This document shows positions 43,657 through 53,784 of a stretch of DNA of 64,000 nucleotides, one piece after another. The DNA is taken from NCBI RefSeq assembly GCF_000016665.1, contig NC_009523.1, forward strand, positions 186,001-250,000, given 5' to 3'. Position 1 is the stretch's first letter; every line of letters starts with the position of its first letter. The position numbers and the translations under genes are program-made. A model generated the notes under the pieces. That model searched no databases. It saw only the letters and a program-made list of their open reading frames with translations, and had not been told where the DNA came from. This DNA is from Roseiflexus sp. RS-1 (lineage in GTDB: Bacteria; Chloroflexota; Chloroflexia; Chloroflexales; Roseiflexaceae).

Positions 43657-45340
43657 ATGCCCCGCCCCATGTTCACTGCCTGTTCCACCTGGGCTTTGCA
43701 CGATGAACCTGGCGATGCCGTGCCGCTCGATGAAGCCATCGTTCTGCGCGCGCTCGATTCACTCGAACGCTGGCGCGATTTCGACGTTTTCCCGCAATAT
43801 TTCAACATTGACTACGGCTGGACCGACCCTGAACTGGGCTACCGCCACTTCTACCGCGAACGCTGGCCAGACGGCCCCGACCGGGTGCTGAAGCGCATCC
43901 GCAAGATGGGCATGTTGCCGGGTCTGTGGTATCCCGTCAACAGCGGAGGCCTGCGCGTGCCGGGCTGGCAGGCCAGTCTGTCTGGCGACAACTGGAACTA
44001 CTCCCTGCTCGACGGTCCCTACAGCCAGGACTTGAGCGACAGTCTGCTCTACGCCGCCGAAGTGTGGGGCGTGCGTTTCTTCAAGTTCGATTTTGCCAAT
44101 TTCGCCGCTGCTGTGCCCGGCGACCCGCGCTCCTTCGAGACGCGCTACGCCCTGGGAGTGGAACGATTCGTAGAGATGGTAGCCCGGCTCAAGCGTTCTG
44201 TTCCCGAAGTCATCACCATTGCTCACTGCGGCTTTGCCCGGCAAGATTCTGTCGGACGGTTGGGACCCGGAATCCCGCCCCTGGCGGCCGACCCGGCCAT
44301 GCTGGAAGTGATTGACGGCTTCTTCAGCGGCGACCCGCAGCCCGCCGACCTCCCCGCGACAGCGATTCACCGCAGTTCCGACCTGTATCAGGATATCATG
44401 GTTCGCGCCATGCTGGAATGCGGCTTTCCCCTGGCGCGCATCGAAGACCACGGGGCAATGTGCGGATTGACCAACACCTGCCACCGGCGCGGACGTGAAG
44501 GATTGCGCCGCAGTCACATCGCGCAACTGGCGCGCGGCGGACGGCGCGACCTGTTCTACGGCGACCCGTCCCTGCCCGCCGATGACGACCTGGCAGGCAT
44601 GGCAGCCGCCCGCCGCCCGTTCATGGACGCCTGGAATCGTAACCTGGAATCCGCTCGGTCCCAGGCCGGGCGAAGGTCCCTGGCATGGCTGGATGACCGG
44701 CGGCAGACGGCGCGGACTGGTCTGGCTGGTCAACCCGCATTTGCATTTGTGCGTCATCCGCCTGCCCATCGTCAACCTGGCACATGCCCGGATATTGTTC
44801 TACGAAGGCGAGCGTCCCGCCCTGCAAACCCAGCCGGACGAACTGATTCTGGTCCTGGGTCCGGAACAGGCCGCCCTGATCGGGCTGGGGGCGTATGCTG
44901 CCCCGGAGTGGGTCCTGCCGCCCGATGAAACCACCCGGTTGCCGCGCCAGACCGAACTGCTCTCCCTGAACTGGCAGCCCACGCCCAATGGACTGACCGC
45001 CACGCTCCCCGCCAGCCTGCCTGCCGGCGCCGAATTGATGGTCATTGCCGCTATCCACGAAGGCGCACCGCATTTGCCCGGACCCTTCCCGGCCCTGCGA
45101 ATCGGACATCAGGACGACAGGAACGGCGTGATCACCGAACTAGCGCCGCATCACCTGGTCAGCATAACGGTCGAGGGGCAGGCATGCGTTGCGCAGACGC
45201 CATCGGTCAGTGTGTGGAATGGCATCAGTTGGGTGCTGCGTCGCTTTGCCAGTCCTGCTGCTGGCGCCTCGATTTCCATCCAATCGAAACTCGACCCACC
45301 CCGCCGCATCCGTGCCGAAGCATGGGTGGTCACCTGGTAG
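43657..45340 (+). pseudogene. GH36/melibiase-like glycosidase gene with a frameshift
   Basis: The first frame (from 43657, GGAG upstream) carries FNIDYGWTDPELGYRHFYRERWPDGP, PGLWYPVNSG and FFKFDFANF, whose Asp is the expected nucleophile of GH36/GH27-type enzymes, and runs to ARRPFMDAWNRNLE. Between about 44640 and 44690 the coding moves +1 into the frame reading PWHGWMTGGRRRGLVWLVNP and on to EAWVVTW at 45340, the C-terminal beta domain. Together they make about 560 residues, a complete enzyme. A real single-base change or a sequencing error would both explain it. Confidence 0.72.
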
Positions 45341-45668
45341 AGCCTGGCGCAAAAAACTATAGCAATTCTCACAGAGGTTGAACCTTTTTGCAGGACTCAA
45401 GAATGTGTTTACGGTTCACTTCTTTGTTGCCGAATGGACTCTCCCAACTCGCGCACGCTCTTCTCCGTCAGCCAGGTTCGGCGGTCGCGGGTGTAAAGTT
45501 CCCAGTCTTCACCAGCCCCGCGTCCGCGGGGCTTCGTGCGCTCAGCGCGGGCGTTCACGTCCGCGCGGGCGCCGCCGGTTGGTCGAGATGGGTGGCAGAG
45601 CGCAGCGCGACCGATGCGACGCTATGGTTTCTGACCCATCATGACTGCACTCAGGCAGTCACAAGGGA
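45341..45668. other. Intergenic region with family A end
   Basis: Contains an inverted family A terminus (tatagcaattctcacagagg, 45357-45386) and a cagccccgcgtccgcggggc palindrome near 45510. No gene is supported. Confidence 0.5.
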
Positions 45669-45697
45669 TTGACGCACCCTCCAAAAGTGACTACAAT
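45669..45697 (+). promoter_or_regulatory. Promoter of the toxin-antitoxin operon
   Basis: TTGACG (45669-45674), 17-base spacer, TACAAT (45692-45697), 34 bases before the antitoxin ATG. Confidence 0.65.
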
Positions 45698-45730
45698 AGA
45701 ATGCAGAAGGAACCATAAAAGGAACTCCCT

Positions 45731-45985
45731 ATGGAAGAGATCGGCATTCGTGAACTCAAGGCGCGCGCTTCGGAAGTGGTGCGCGCCGTCAAAGAACGCC
45801 GCGCCCGCTACGTCATCACCCGGCGCGGACGCCCGGCAGCCCTCCTGGTACCGCTCGATGCCCTCCCGTCCCAGCCCGACCCCAGGGAAGTCTGGGCGCG
45901 GCTGGAACAGATTCGGGAAGAGTTGGGGAAAGGACGGCAGAGTGAGAAAAGCGCCGTAGAAATCCTCTCGGAGATGCGGCGATGA
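45731..45985 (+). CDS. Phd/YefM-type antitoxin
   Basis: 84 residues: IGIRELKARASEVVRAVKERRARYVITRRGRPAALLVPLDAL is the Phd/YefM N-terminal DNA-binding and dimerisation domain. The acidic C-terminus would wrap the toxin. AAAGGA lies before the ATG. Its last codons overlap the toxin start (ATGA), as usual for such pairs. Autoregulation through the promoter at 45669 is expected. Confidence 0.88.
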   Translation: MEEIGIRELKARASEVVRAVKERRARYVITRRGRPAALLVPLDALPSQPDPREVWARLEQIREELGKGRQSEKSAVEILSEMRR

Positions 45986-46404
45986 GCGGCGCCCTGACCA
46001 TCGACGCCAGCGTTTTCGTCAACGCATTCAGTCCCACCGAAACCGGCAGCGAGCAGAGCTGGCGCTTTCTGTCACAACTCCTGGATGCAGGCGCCCCTGT
46101 CGTTGTTCCTACATTGATGCTGGTGGAAGTCGTCGCTTCACTGGCGCGCAAGCAAAACAACACTGCCCTGGCGTTGGAATGGATGGAGCGCATTCAGCAA
46201 TTGGATCACCTCACCTTCGTCCCCCTGGATGACGACCTGGCGCAAGAAGCCGCCGAAATTGCCGCCGCTCATCGTTTGCGCGGCAGCGATGCGGTATACG
46301 CGGCGGTCGCGCGCCGTTCCGCCGCAACGCTGGTGACGCTGGATGCCGAACAGGCGCAGCGCGCGGCGCCCCTCATCCCTGTCCGCCTGCCCGCAGCGGA
46401 TTGA
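45982..46404 (+). CDS. VapC-like PIN-domain toxin
   Basis: 140 residues. The four PIN acids are visible: D in TIDASVFVNAF, E in LMLVEVVASL, D in RLRGSDAVYAA and D in LVTLDAEQ. These RNases commonly cut tRNA or rRNA. The reading frame is intact, so the pair is probably active. Confidence 0.88.
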   Translation: MSGALTIDASVFVNAFSPTETGSEQSWRFLSQLLDAGAPVVVPTLMLVEVVASLARKQNNTALALEWMERIQQLDHLTFVPLDDDLAQEAAEIAAAHRLRGSDAVYAAVARRSAATLVTLDAEQAQRAAPLIPVRLPAAD

Positions 46405-46640
46405 CCCTGCCGCTGACCGCCTCGCCCCAACTCCCGCTTCGTTCGCAAGGGACTGGCGTGTGAACAACCAGGCGAGAGGCGAGAGGGTCACCGTTGGAGT
46501 TCGCGTTCCGCGCAGCCGGGCTTCGCCCTGGCTAGCCGAGGGCTGATTGTAGCCGATAGCCGATAGCCGATGGTCGAGAGGGTCACCGTTGAAGTTCGCG
46601 TTCTGCGCAGGCGGGCTTTGCCTCACATAGCCGAGGGCTT

Positions 46641-46756
46641 ATGGTCTTTGAACAAATAATCCGCTCGAGCCCGCGCAGGCGGGCTTCGCCCTGGCTAGCC
46701 GAGGGCTTCAGCCCCACGGCTAGCGCGGGATAGCGGAATAAATGCTCAATCTCCAT
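46641..46756. repeat. Family B 116-bp repeat unit
   Basis: From atggtctttgaacaaata to gctcaatctccat. Essentially identical to the unit at 47133-47248. Confidence 0.8.
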
Positions 46757-47132
46757 AAGCGTCGGGCTGATGGCACGACGGGCGCTGCCGCGCCCGCACG
46801 TTGGGGGATGCGCACGCTCCGCGCCAGCCCCGCCGCCCCGCCCGACGCTGAAGCGTCGGGCTGATGGCACGACGGGCGCTGCCGCGCCCGCACGTTGGGG
46901 GATGCGCAGGCGGTGGAAGCAGCCCCGCGCCAGCGGGGCTTCGTGCGCTCAGCGCGGGCGTTCACGTCCGCGCGGGCGTGGCGCGCCCTGATGCATGCGC
47001 ATGCAGCGGAACCAGCCCCGCCGCCCCGCCCGACGCTGAAGCGTCGGGCTGATGGCACGACGGGCGCTGCCGCGCCCGCACGTTGGGGGATGCGCAGGCG
47101 GTGGAAGCAGCCCCGCGCCCCGCCCGACGCTC

Positions 47133-47248
47133 ATGGTCTTTGAACAAATAATCCGCTCGAGCCCGCGCAGGCGGGCTTCGCCCTGGCTAGCCGAGGGCTT
47201 CAGCCCCACGGCTAGCGCGGGATAGCGGAATAAATGCTCAATCTCCAT
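47133..47248. repeat. Family B 116-bp repeat unit
   Basis: From atggtctttgaacaaata to gctcaatctccat, nearly identical to 46641-46756, so one is a recent copy or the two have undergone conversion. Confidence 0.8.
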
Positions 47249-47410
47249 CAGCCCGACGGCTAGCGCGGGATAGCGGAATAAATGCTCAATCTTCATTAGC
47301 AAGAGAAGATTTCCTGAGCGTCTACGACGAGAGTTGAAAGCGCCACTGTTTGGAAACAGTGGCGCCCAAAAAGCCGCAACCCTGCATGTTCATCGCAGAC
47401 CACGTTCTGT

Positions 47411-48619
47411 TCAGCGCCGCTCCTCGTTGCGCCGTGGCGCAGCGCGCGGTCCGCGTGCGCCGAACGGTCCGGCTGAGTACTCCATCGTATGCCCGCGGTC
47501 GGCTGACAGCCCAACGCTGGGTTGCTGCGGTCCATCGCTCAGTGAGCGACCAACCTCCGCAGCCCGCAGTTCCTGCGCCTGCGCGAGCAGTTCCGGCGCC
47601 GGCTCGTGGTAGAACTCCAGCGCCTCGCCGTGCCGATCCACGCCGGTGGCGACCACCAGCACTTTACTGCCAGCCGGAATGCCGCCCGATGCGATCAGAT
47701 CGGCGAGTGGCGCCTCGATCAGTTTCAGCAATTGCTGGCGGAGCGGGCGAGCGCCGAAGCGCGGCTCGAACCCCTTCCGCAGCACATATTCACGCGCTTC
47801 TTCGGTCAACGTCAGGTGAATGCCATGCCGCAGGTACTGCTCATTCGCCTCCTGCACCATCCGATCAAGCACCTGTCGCAGCACCTCGCTCGAGAGCGGA
47901 CGAAACGCAATAATCTCATCGATGCGGTTGATCCACTCAGGTTGAAACACTTTCTGCAACGCCTCGAACCCGATCTGATAGATCTGCCGTCCTGTCGCCT
48001 CGACATCCTGACGTGACGTGCGAAAACCGATGGTGCGCTGGTCAAGAAAATCAACCATCTCCTTCGCCCCAACGTTGGTCGTCAAAATCACAATGCTATT
48101 ACTGAACGACACCCGCCGTCCGCCGTTCAACAGCAGAATCTCGCCATCCTCCATGATCTGGAGCAGCAGATTCCACAACTCCGGTTGACCTTTTTCGATC
48201 TCGTCAAACAGGACGACGCTATTCTCCTGCTCGATGATGTCGGGATTCAGCAACGGCTTCTGGTCGCGCCCGACGTAGGACGGCGGCGCTCCAACCAGCG
48301 CCGACACTTCATGACCCTGTGAGAACAGCGAGCAGTCGATCTTAAGAAACGCCTCGCCATCGGGACGCAGCAGTTGCGCCAGCCGGCGCGCCATTGCCGT
48401 CTTGCCGACCCCGGTCGGTCCCAGGAACAGCAACGTCGCGCGTGGGCGGCGCGGATTACCCGCCGAAAACCCGAAACGCGCCCGGTTCAGCACCCGGATG
48501 ACCGCTTCGATGGCGCGCTCCTGACCAAAAATGGTGTGACGCAGTTGCTTTTCCACAATATCAAGCGGATTCTTGTCGCCGCGGATCGCACGCTGCATGG
48601 TGGACGGTATCTGGTCCAT
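47411..48619 (-). CDS. Single-ring Clp-like AAA+ ATPase
   Basis: 402 residues. It corresponds to the second AAA+ module of ClpA/B/C: Walker A GPTGVGKTA, pore-region GAPPSYVGRDQ, Walker B VVLFDEIEKGQP, sensor LTTNVG and the C-terminal small domain FEPRFGARPLRQQLLKLIEAPLADLI. The N-terminal repeat domain, first ring and middle coiled coil of ClpB are missing, and no ClpP-docking loop was recognised. The last 60 residues are Arg/Pro/Gly-rich. It could be a small unfoldase or a specialised chaperone. GAGAGG precedes the ATG. Confidence 0.85.
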   Translation of the reverse strand: MDQIPSTMQRAIRGDKNPLDIVEKQLRHTIFGQERAIEAVIRVLNRARFGFSAGNPRRPRATLLFLGPTGVGKTAMARRLAQLLRPDGEAFLKIDCSLFSQGHEVSALVGAPPSYVGRDQKPLLNPDIIEQENSVVLFDEIEKGQPELWNLLLQIMEDGEILLLNGGRRVSFSNSIVILTTNVGAKEMVDFLDQRTIGFRTSRQDVEATGRQIYQIGFEALQKVFQPEWINRIDEIIAFRPLSSEVLRQVLDRMVQEANEQYLRHGIHLTLTEEAREYVLRKGFEPRFGARPLRQQLLKLIEAPLADLIASGGIPAGSKVLVVATGVDRHGEALEFYHEPAPELLAQAQELRAAEVGRSLSDGPQQPSVGLSADRGHTMEYSAGPFGARGPRAAPRRNEERR

Positions 48620-48811
48620 AACAACCTCTCAATGAAACACCACGGACTATATTCCTGGGATCGATTATAGACAAGAGATCGGGCGCGTTTGTATGCAACA
48701 TTGTGTCGGGTATGTTACGAAGATGTGATCATTATGCTGATACGTATCTTTCCCATGTGAGTTTAACCCTGGCATAACAGAACGTTAATGCTCATCGATT
48801 AGAGTTGAGAT

Positions 48812-49549
48812 ATGACGACAATACTCCTGGTCGAAGACGATAGCGTTCTTCTCGAGACGCTTTCGTACAATTTTGAGCGGGCAGGGTTTCAGGTCGCAAC
48901 CGCCTCGGATGGTTTGACCGGGCTGGAAATGGCGCGTCGGACGCATCCCGATCTGATCATCCTGGATGTGATGCTGCCGGGACTGGATGGTTTTTCCGTC
49001 TGTCGCGCAGTGGCGAAAGAAACAACCGTTCCGATTGTTCTGCTGACGGCGCTGCACGACGAGGCGCACCGGATCGCCGGGCTGGAACTCGGCGCAATCG
49101 ATTACGTGGTCAAGCCGTTCAGTATGGGTGAGTTGCTGGCGCGTGTACGCGCCATCCTGCGCTGGAATGAACGCCAGCGCCAAACCCCATCCTCGAATGT
49201 GCTATGCGTTGGTCCGGTGCAACTGGATCGCAACAGCCGACGCGTCTGGTACAAGGACCGCGAGATCGAACTCTCGCACAAAGAGTTCGATCTGCTCGCG
49301 TGCCTGATGCACAACGCCGGTGTCGCGCTTTCGCGCGACCTGTTGCTGGAGCGTGTCTGGGGCAGCGATTTTCTCGGTTCGAACCGGACAATCGATGTTC
49401 ACGTGCGCTGGCTGCGCGAAAAACTGGAGCCTGATCCCGCCAATCCAACGCTGATCCGCACCGTGCGCGGCATCGGGTACTGCTTTCAGGACCCGGCAAC
49501 AGACCCGCCAGGGCGTCGCATGCTGGAGGAGTCGGAGCCAGCATCCTGA
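48812..49549 (+). CDS. OmpR-family response regulator
   Basis: 245 residues. The receiver domain has LVEDDSVLL, phospho-Asp LIILDVMLPGLDG, T in IVLLTALHDE and K in VVKPFSM. The C-terminal winged helix shows IELSHKEFDLLACLMHNAGVALSRDLLLERVWG and TIDVHVRWLREKLEPDPANPTLIRTVRGIGYCF. No kinase gene is adjacent. It is divergent from the Clp-like gene. Confidence 0.93.
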   Translation: MTTILLVEDDSVLLETLSYNFERAGFQVATASDGLTGLEMARRTHPDLIILDVMLPGLDGFSVCRAVAKETTVPIVLLTALHDEAHRIAGLELGAIDYVVKPFSMGELLARVRAILRWNERQRQTPSSNVLCVGPVQLDRNSRRVWYKDREIELSHKEFDLLACLMHNAGVALSRDLLLERVWGSDFLGSNRTIDVHVRWLREKLEPDPANPTLIRTVRGIGYCFQDPATDPPGRRMLEESEPAS

Positions 49550-49560
49550 TTGCCGGTCGC

Positions 49561-50037
49561 TCAGCGGCGCGTGCGTTCTTTGAGGGCGCGCTCGATGTCG
49601 CGGCGCGCTTCACGGCGCGCGATGTCGTCGCGTTTGTCGTAGAGTTTCTTGCCGCGCGCCAGCCCGATTTCGACTTTTGCGCGCCGCCCGCGCAGATACA
49701 GCCGGAGCGGCACGAGCGTGTATCCCTGCCGTTCGACCTGCCCGGCAATGCGGGAAATCTCGCGTCGATGCAACAGCAACTTCCGCGGTCGCGTCGGCTC
49801 GTGGTTGAAGTACGCCCCGGATTGCTCGTAGGGCGCAATATGCACATCGTAGAGCCATGCCTCGCCATCGACGATGCGCACATAGCCGCCACGCAGGTTC
49901 ACCTGCCCGGCGCGGATCGACTTGATCTCACTGCCGGTCAGCGCAATCCCCGCTTCATACGTCTCTTCGATGAAATAATCGTGGCGCGCCTTGCGATTGT
50001 CGGCAACCACGCGCTCAATATCGTTCCCCCGCGCCAT
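49561..50037 (-). CDS. smpB: SsrA-binding protein SmpB
   Basis: 158 residues from the ATG at 50037 (GAGG upstream). NRKARHDYFIEETYEAGIALTGSEIKSIRAGQVNLR, HEPTRPRKLLLHRREI and GLARGKKLYDKRDDIARREA are full SmpB signatures. It binds tmRNA and rescues stalled ribosomes. No tmRNA gene was seen in the window. Confidence 0.96.
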   Translation of the reverse strand: MARGNDIERVVADNRKARHDYFIEETYEAGIALTGSEIKSIRAGQVNLRGGYVRIVDGEAWLYDVHIAPYEQSGAYFNHEPTRPRKLLLHRREISRIAGQVERQGYTLVPLRLYLRGRRAKVEIGLARGKKLYDKRDDIARREARRDIERALKERTRR

Positions 50038-50080
50038 AGCGGGACCTCGCTTCACATTCCGTACTCAACAATGTCCTGAC

Positions 50081-50109
50081 ATTATAGATGCCACCTGCAC
50101 AATGCACAA
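50081..50109 (-). promoter_or_regulatory. smpB promoter
   Basis: Minus strand TTGTGC (50104-50109), 17-base spacer, TATAAT (50081-50086). It lies in the short gap before pyrF, so smpB is read separately. Confidence 0.65.
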
Positions 50110-50130
50110 ACCGGGATGCGGCGTGTGCGC

Positions 50131-50949
50131 TCAGCGCGCCATCAGCGCGGCATTGATGGCATCGCGCAGGCGAAGCGCCGTCGTGCGCGCCGCCGCAGCA
50201 AAGTTCGTTCCGCGGTCGGCGTACAACACCGTGCGCGAGACGTTGATCATCATCAGGGGTTCATCGACCGCTGCGGCGGCGCGCACCGTTGTGTCCAGAT
50301 CGCCACCCTGCGCCCCGATTCCCGGCACAAGCAGCAACATATCCGGGCAGGCGCGGCGAACCTCCGTGATCGCAGTCGGATGTGTTGCGCCGACCACCAG
50401 CCCTGTATTGCCGTGCATATTCCAGCGGTCGCGCGCCATCTCCGCAACCGCCAGATACAGCGGGCGTCCATCCGCCAGGCGCATATCCTGCAGATCGTGG
50501 CTGCCAGGGTTCGATGTTTTGCAGAGAATGAAACATCCCCGTTGGGAATGCCGCAAGAATGGTTCGAGCGCATCGCCTCCCAGATACGGATTCACCGTCA
50601 CTGCATCGGCGTCGAGCACCTCAAAAGCGGCGCGCGCATACGCTTCCGCTGTGGAACCAATATCGCCGCGTTTGGCATCGAGAATGATCGGTGGCCCCGG
50701 GCGCAACCGGATGAGCCGTTCGAGCGCCGACCATCCGGCGGCGCCGAACGCCTCGAAAAAGGCAATATTGGGTTTGAACGCGCACACGAGATCCGATGTC
50801 GCGTCCATAATGGCAGCGCAAAAAGCGTACACCCCCTCCGCGTCCGCCGGCAGATGCACCGGCATCCGCATTGGCTCCGGGTCTAACCCAATGCACAACC
50901 AGCTCCGGTTGCGTCGGGCAGTCGCACAGACTGTTTCACGAAAGGTCAT
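50131..50949 (-). CDS. pyrF: Orotidine 5'-phosphate decarboxylase
   Basis: About 272 residues from the ATG at 50949 (GAAGGT upstream; 50985 is an alternative). WLCIGLDPEPMRMP and the catalytic motif ILDAKRGDIGSTAEAYA mark the longer type-2 PyrF. GIGAQGGDLDTTV is the phosphate-binding loop. It makes UMP from OMP, the last step of pyrimidine synthesis. Confidence 0.95.
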   Translation of the reverse strand: MTFRETVCATARRNRSWLCIGLDPEPMRMPVHLPADAEGVYAFCAAIMDATSDLVCAFKPNIAFFEAFGAAGWSALERLIRLRPGPPIILDAKRGDIGSTAEAYARAAFEVLDADAVTVNPYLGGDALEPFLRHSQRGCFILCKTSNPGSHDLQDMRLADGRPLYLAVAEMARDRWNMHGNTGLVVGATHPTAITEVRRACPDMLLLVPGIGAQGGDLDTTVRAAAAVDEPLMMINVSRTVLYADRGTNFAAAARTTALRLRDAINAALMAR

Positions 50950-51126
50950 ACCTTCACGCGGTTCTGCGAACCAATTGCCTCGCAAACGAGGTAGCGCAGC
51001 ACTGACAGTGTAACAGTGTAACTGACAGTGTAACTCGCAATCATTATACTATCCGCATCGCATCTGACTATTGGCTATCGGCTATCGGCTATCGCCTATC
51101 AACTCAGGCGCGATGCGGACAGGCTC

Positions 51127-51168
51127 TGTGGATACTGTGGACAAAGTGTTTATAACAGTCGTGGATAA
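51127..51168 (+). promoter_or_regulatory. Cluster of DnaA-box-like 9-mers
   Basis: tgtggatac (51127-51135), tgtggacaa (51136-51144) and cgtggataa (51160-51168) each differ by one base from the DnaA box TGTGGATAA. They lie just upstream of the sigA -35. Confidence 0.4.
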
Positions 51169-51173
51169 AGGGG

Positions 51174-51202
51174 TTGACTTTAACCACTTGCTAATGTATA
51201 GT
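51174..51202 (+). promoter_or_regulatory. sigA promoter
   Basis: TTGACT (51174-51179), 17-base spacer, TATAGT (51197-51202). The leader to the ATG is about 180 bases. Confidence 0.75.
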
Positions 51203-51390
51203 AGCCGCAGAAACAACGGAGCGCCGTGTTCGCGTTCTGGTCAGGCAATGAAGTTGGGGGGCTTGGAGTCATTTACTCTTAGCCCCGTCTTGTTGCCAAC
51301 TGTACATCGGCAGTATTGGACTATCGCACGATCGGCAGGGGCGACAGCCCGGCGTGATCGCAAATGAAATCAATGCAAGAAGGTAGACAC

Positions 51391-52572
<1,182 letters not shown>

Positions 52573-52587
52573 CGCGCTGTTGCGCTC

Positions 52588-52625
52588 GCCCCCTTGTCTC
52601 CTGGCGACAAGGGGGCTTCTTTGTT
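52588..52625 (+). terminator. sigA terminator
   Basis: gcccccttgtc pairs with gacaagggggc (52588-52598 and 52606-52616) over a seven-base loop, followed by ttctttgttt. Confidence 0.85.
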
Positions 52626-52833
52626 TGATGGCGCCGGGTCGCGTGCTCGTGCCCGACTCCTGGTATACTACCTGTGTAACCGTGCGTCATCCATCCGTCT
52701 TTGTGCCGCCATCGGCTATAATGCCGTTAACGCGCTGCGTTGCGGGCTGTTCGTCAACCTGCCTCACACGCGGGGGCGCTATCCCGGTGTGAGTTGGAAT
52801 CGATTGTTTGTGCATCTGTAAGGAGACATACGT

Positions 52834-53115
52834 ATGGCAACTCGACTGAGCGATGCCGAGATCGAAGAGCGCCTCGGCGATCTGACCGGATGGACACGCC
52901 AGGGCAACGAGATCCGGAAGACATTTCAACTTCCCTCGTTCCCTTCTGCAATTGCATTTGTTGTCAACGTCGCCTTTCTGGCTGAGGCTGCTGGACACCA
53001 TCCCGATATCGATATTCGCTGGCGTAAGGTGACGCTAAGCCTGACCACCCACGACGCTGGCGGCTTAACGCAGAAGGACTTCGATCTGGCCACCCAGATC
53101 GATGAGATTATGTAG
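52834..53115 (+). CDS. Pterin-4a-carbinolamine dehydratase
   Basis: 93 residues, full length for the family. EAAGHHPDIDIRWRKVTLSLTTHDAGGLTQKDFDLA contains the conserved His-His-Pro and the later Thr-His-Asp active-site motif. It recycles oxidised tetrahydropterin in characterised systems; here it may instead serve in pterin or molybdopterin metabolism. AAGGAG precedes the ATG. Confidence 0.93.
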   Translation: MATRLSDAEIEERLGDLTGWTRQGNEIRKTFQLPSFPSAIAFVVNVAFLAEAAGHHPDIDIRWRKVTLSLTTHDAGGLTQKDFDLATQIDEIM

Positions 53116-53266
53116 GCAGCGAGCGGTGTGGTTCAGACAGGTGTACCGGTGCGCATCGTCAATATCTGTTGCGACCCGTGCACGCAATGGAAGCCCGGCA
53201 CAGTGATCCGCATCGTTCTCCGTCAGCATTGCTGCGAAGAGCGAGACAGACCGACGAAAGGTTGGG

Positions 53267-53779
53267 ATGGCGCAACGCAGGTGGCGTTACCGGGTTCGTC
53301 AATTCGTCACCGCCCTGATCGCCAGTATTCGTCTGGACGAACGCGTCCTGCTCGTGTGCACGTTGAGCGATCCGCAGCTGCTGCTCTTTGAGCGTATGCC
53401 GCGGTTCGCTCAACGGCATAGCCTCGATGTCTATCACGCACTGGTGCGCGCCGGTCACACCGATCCACATCTGCTCCAGGCGGCGTTGTTGCACGATTGC
53501 GGAAAGGTTGATCCGAACGGTCGCACCATCCCCCTGATATACTATGCCATTATTGTGCTGCTGCAACAGTATGCTCCCGATCTGTACCAGCGCGCCGCGC
53601 GCAATGGTCGCGGTCTGCTCTACCCGTTCGCGCTTCACGCCACCCACGAGCAGCGCAGCGTCATCTACGCCCGGGCGGCAGGCAGTCATCCAGAGGTCGT
53701 GCAGATCCTGAGCGACTACGCCGAACGACGCGCAACGCCGTTCACCGACGCACTACGCGCTGCTGATGATACGAATTGA
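53267..53779 (+). CDS. HD-domain protein
   Basis: 170 residues. LLQAALLHDCGKVD is the HD metal motif (His-Asp), with an upstream His in RHSLDVYHALVRAG and downstream HATHEQRS. It is short, with no other domain; HD proteins of this kind are phosphohydrolases of nucleotides or cyclic nucleotides. It is followed closely by scpA. Confidence 0.8.
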   Translation: MAQRRWRYRVRQFVTALIASIRLDERVLLVCTLSDPQLLLFERMPRFAQRHSLDVYHALVRAGHTDPHLLQAALLHDCGKVDPNGRTIPLIYYAIIVLLQQYAPDLYQRAARNGRGLLYPFALHATHEQRSVIYARAAGSHPEVVQILSDYAERRATPFTDALRAADDTN

Positions 53780-53784
53780 ACGCC

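Larger units (their letters stand above)
46405..47410. repeat. Repeat-filled intergenic region
   Basis: Holds two family B units, three copies of a 58-bp element starting gaagcgtcgggctgatggca or its variant (46758, 46850, 47037), and a gatagccgatagccgatag microrepeat at 46554. No gene is supported. Confidence 0.7.
50986..51390. other. Intergenic region between pyrF and sigA
   Basis: Contains a doubled actgacagtgtaac repeat (51000-51034), a ggctatcggctatcggctat microrepeat (51070-51095), three DnaA-box-like 9-mers and the sigA promoter. Confidence 0.6.

Noticed and set aside
51000-51168. Replication origin
   Set aside because: Three DnaA-like boxes alone, without an AT-rich unwinding region or dnaA/dnaN genes, do not support an origin.
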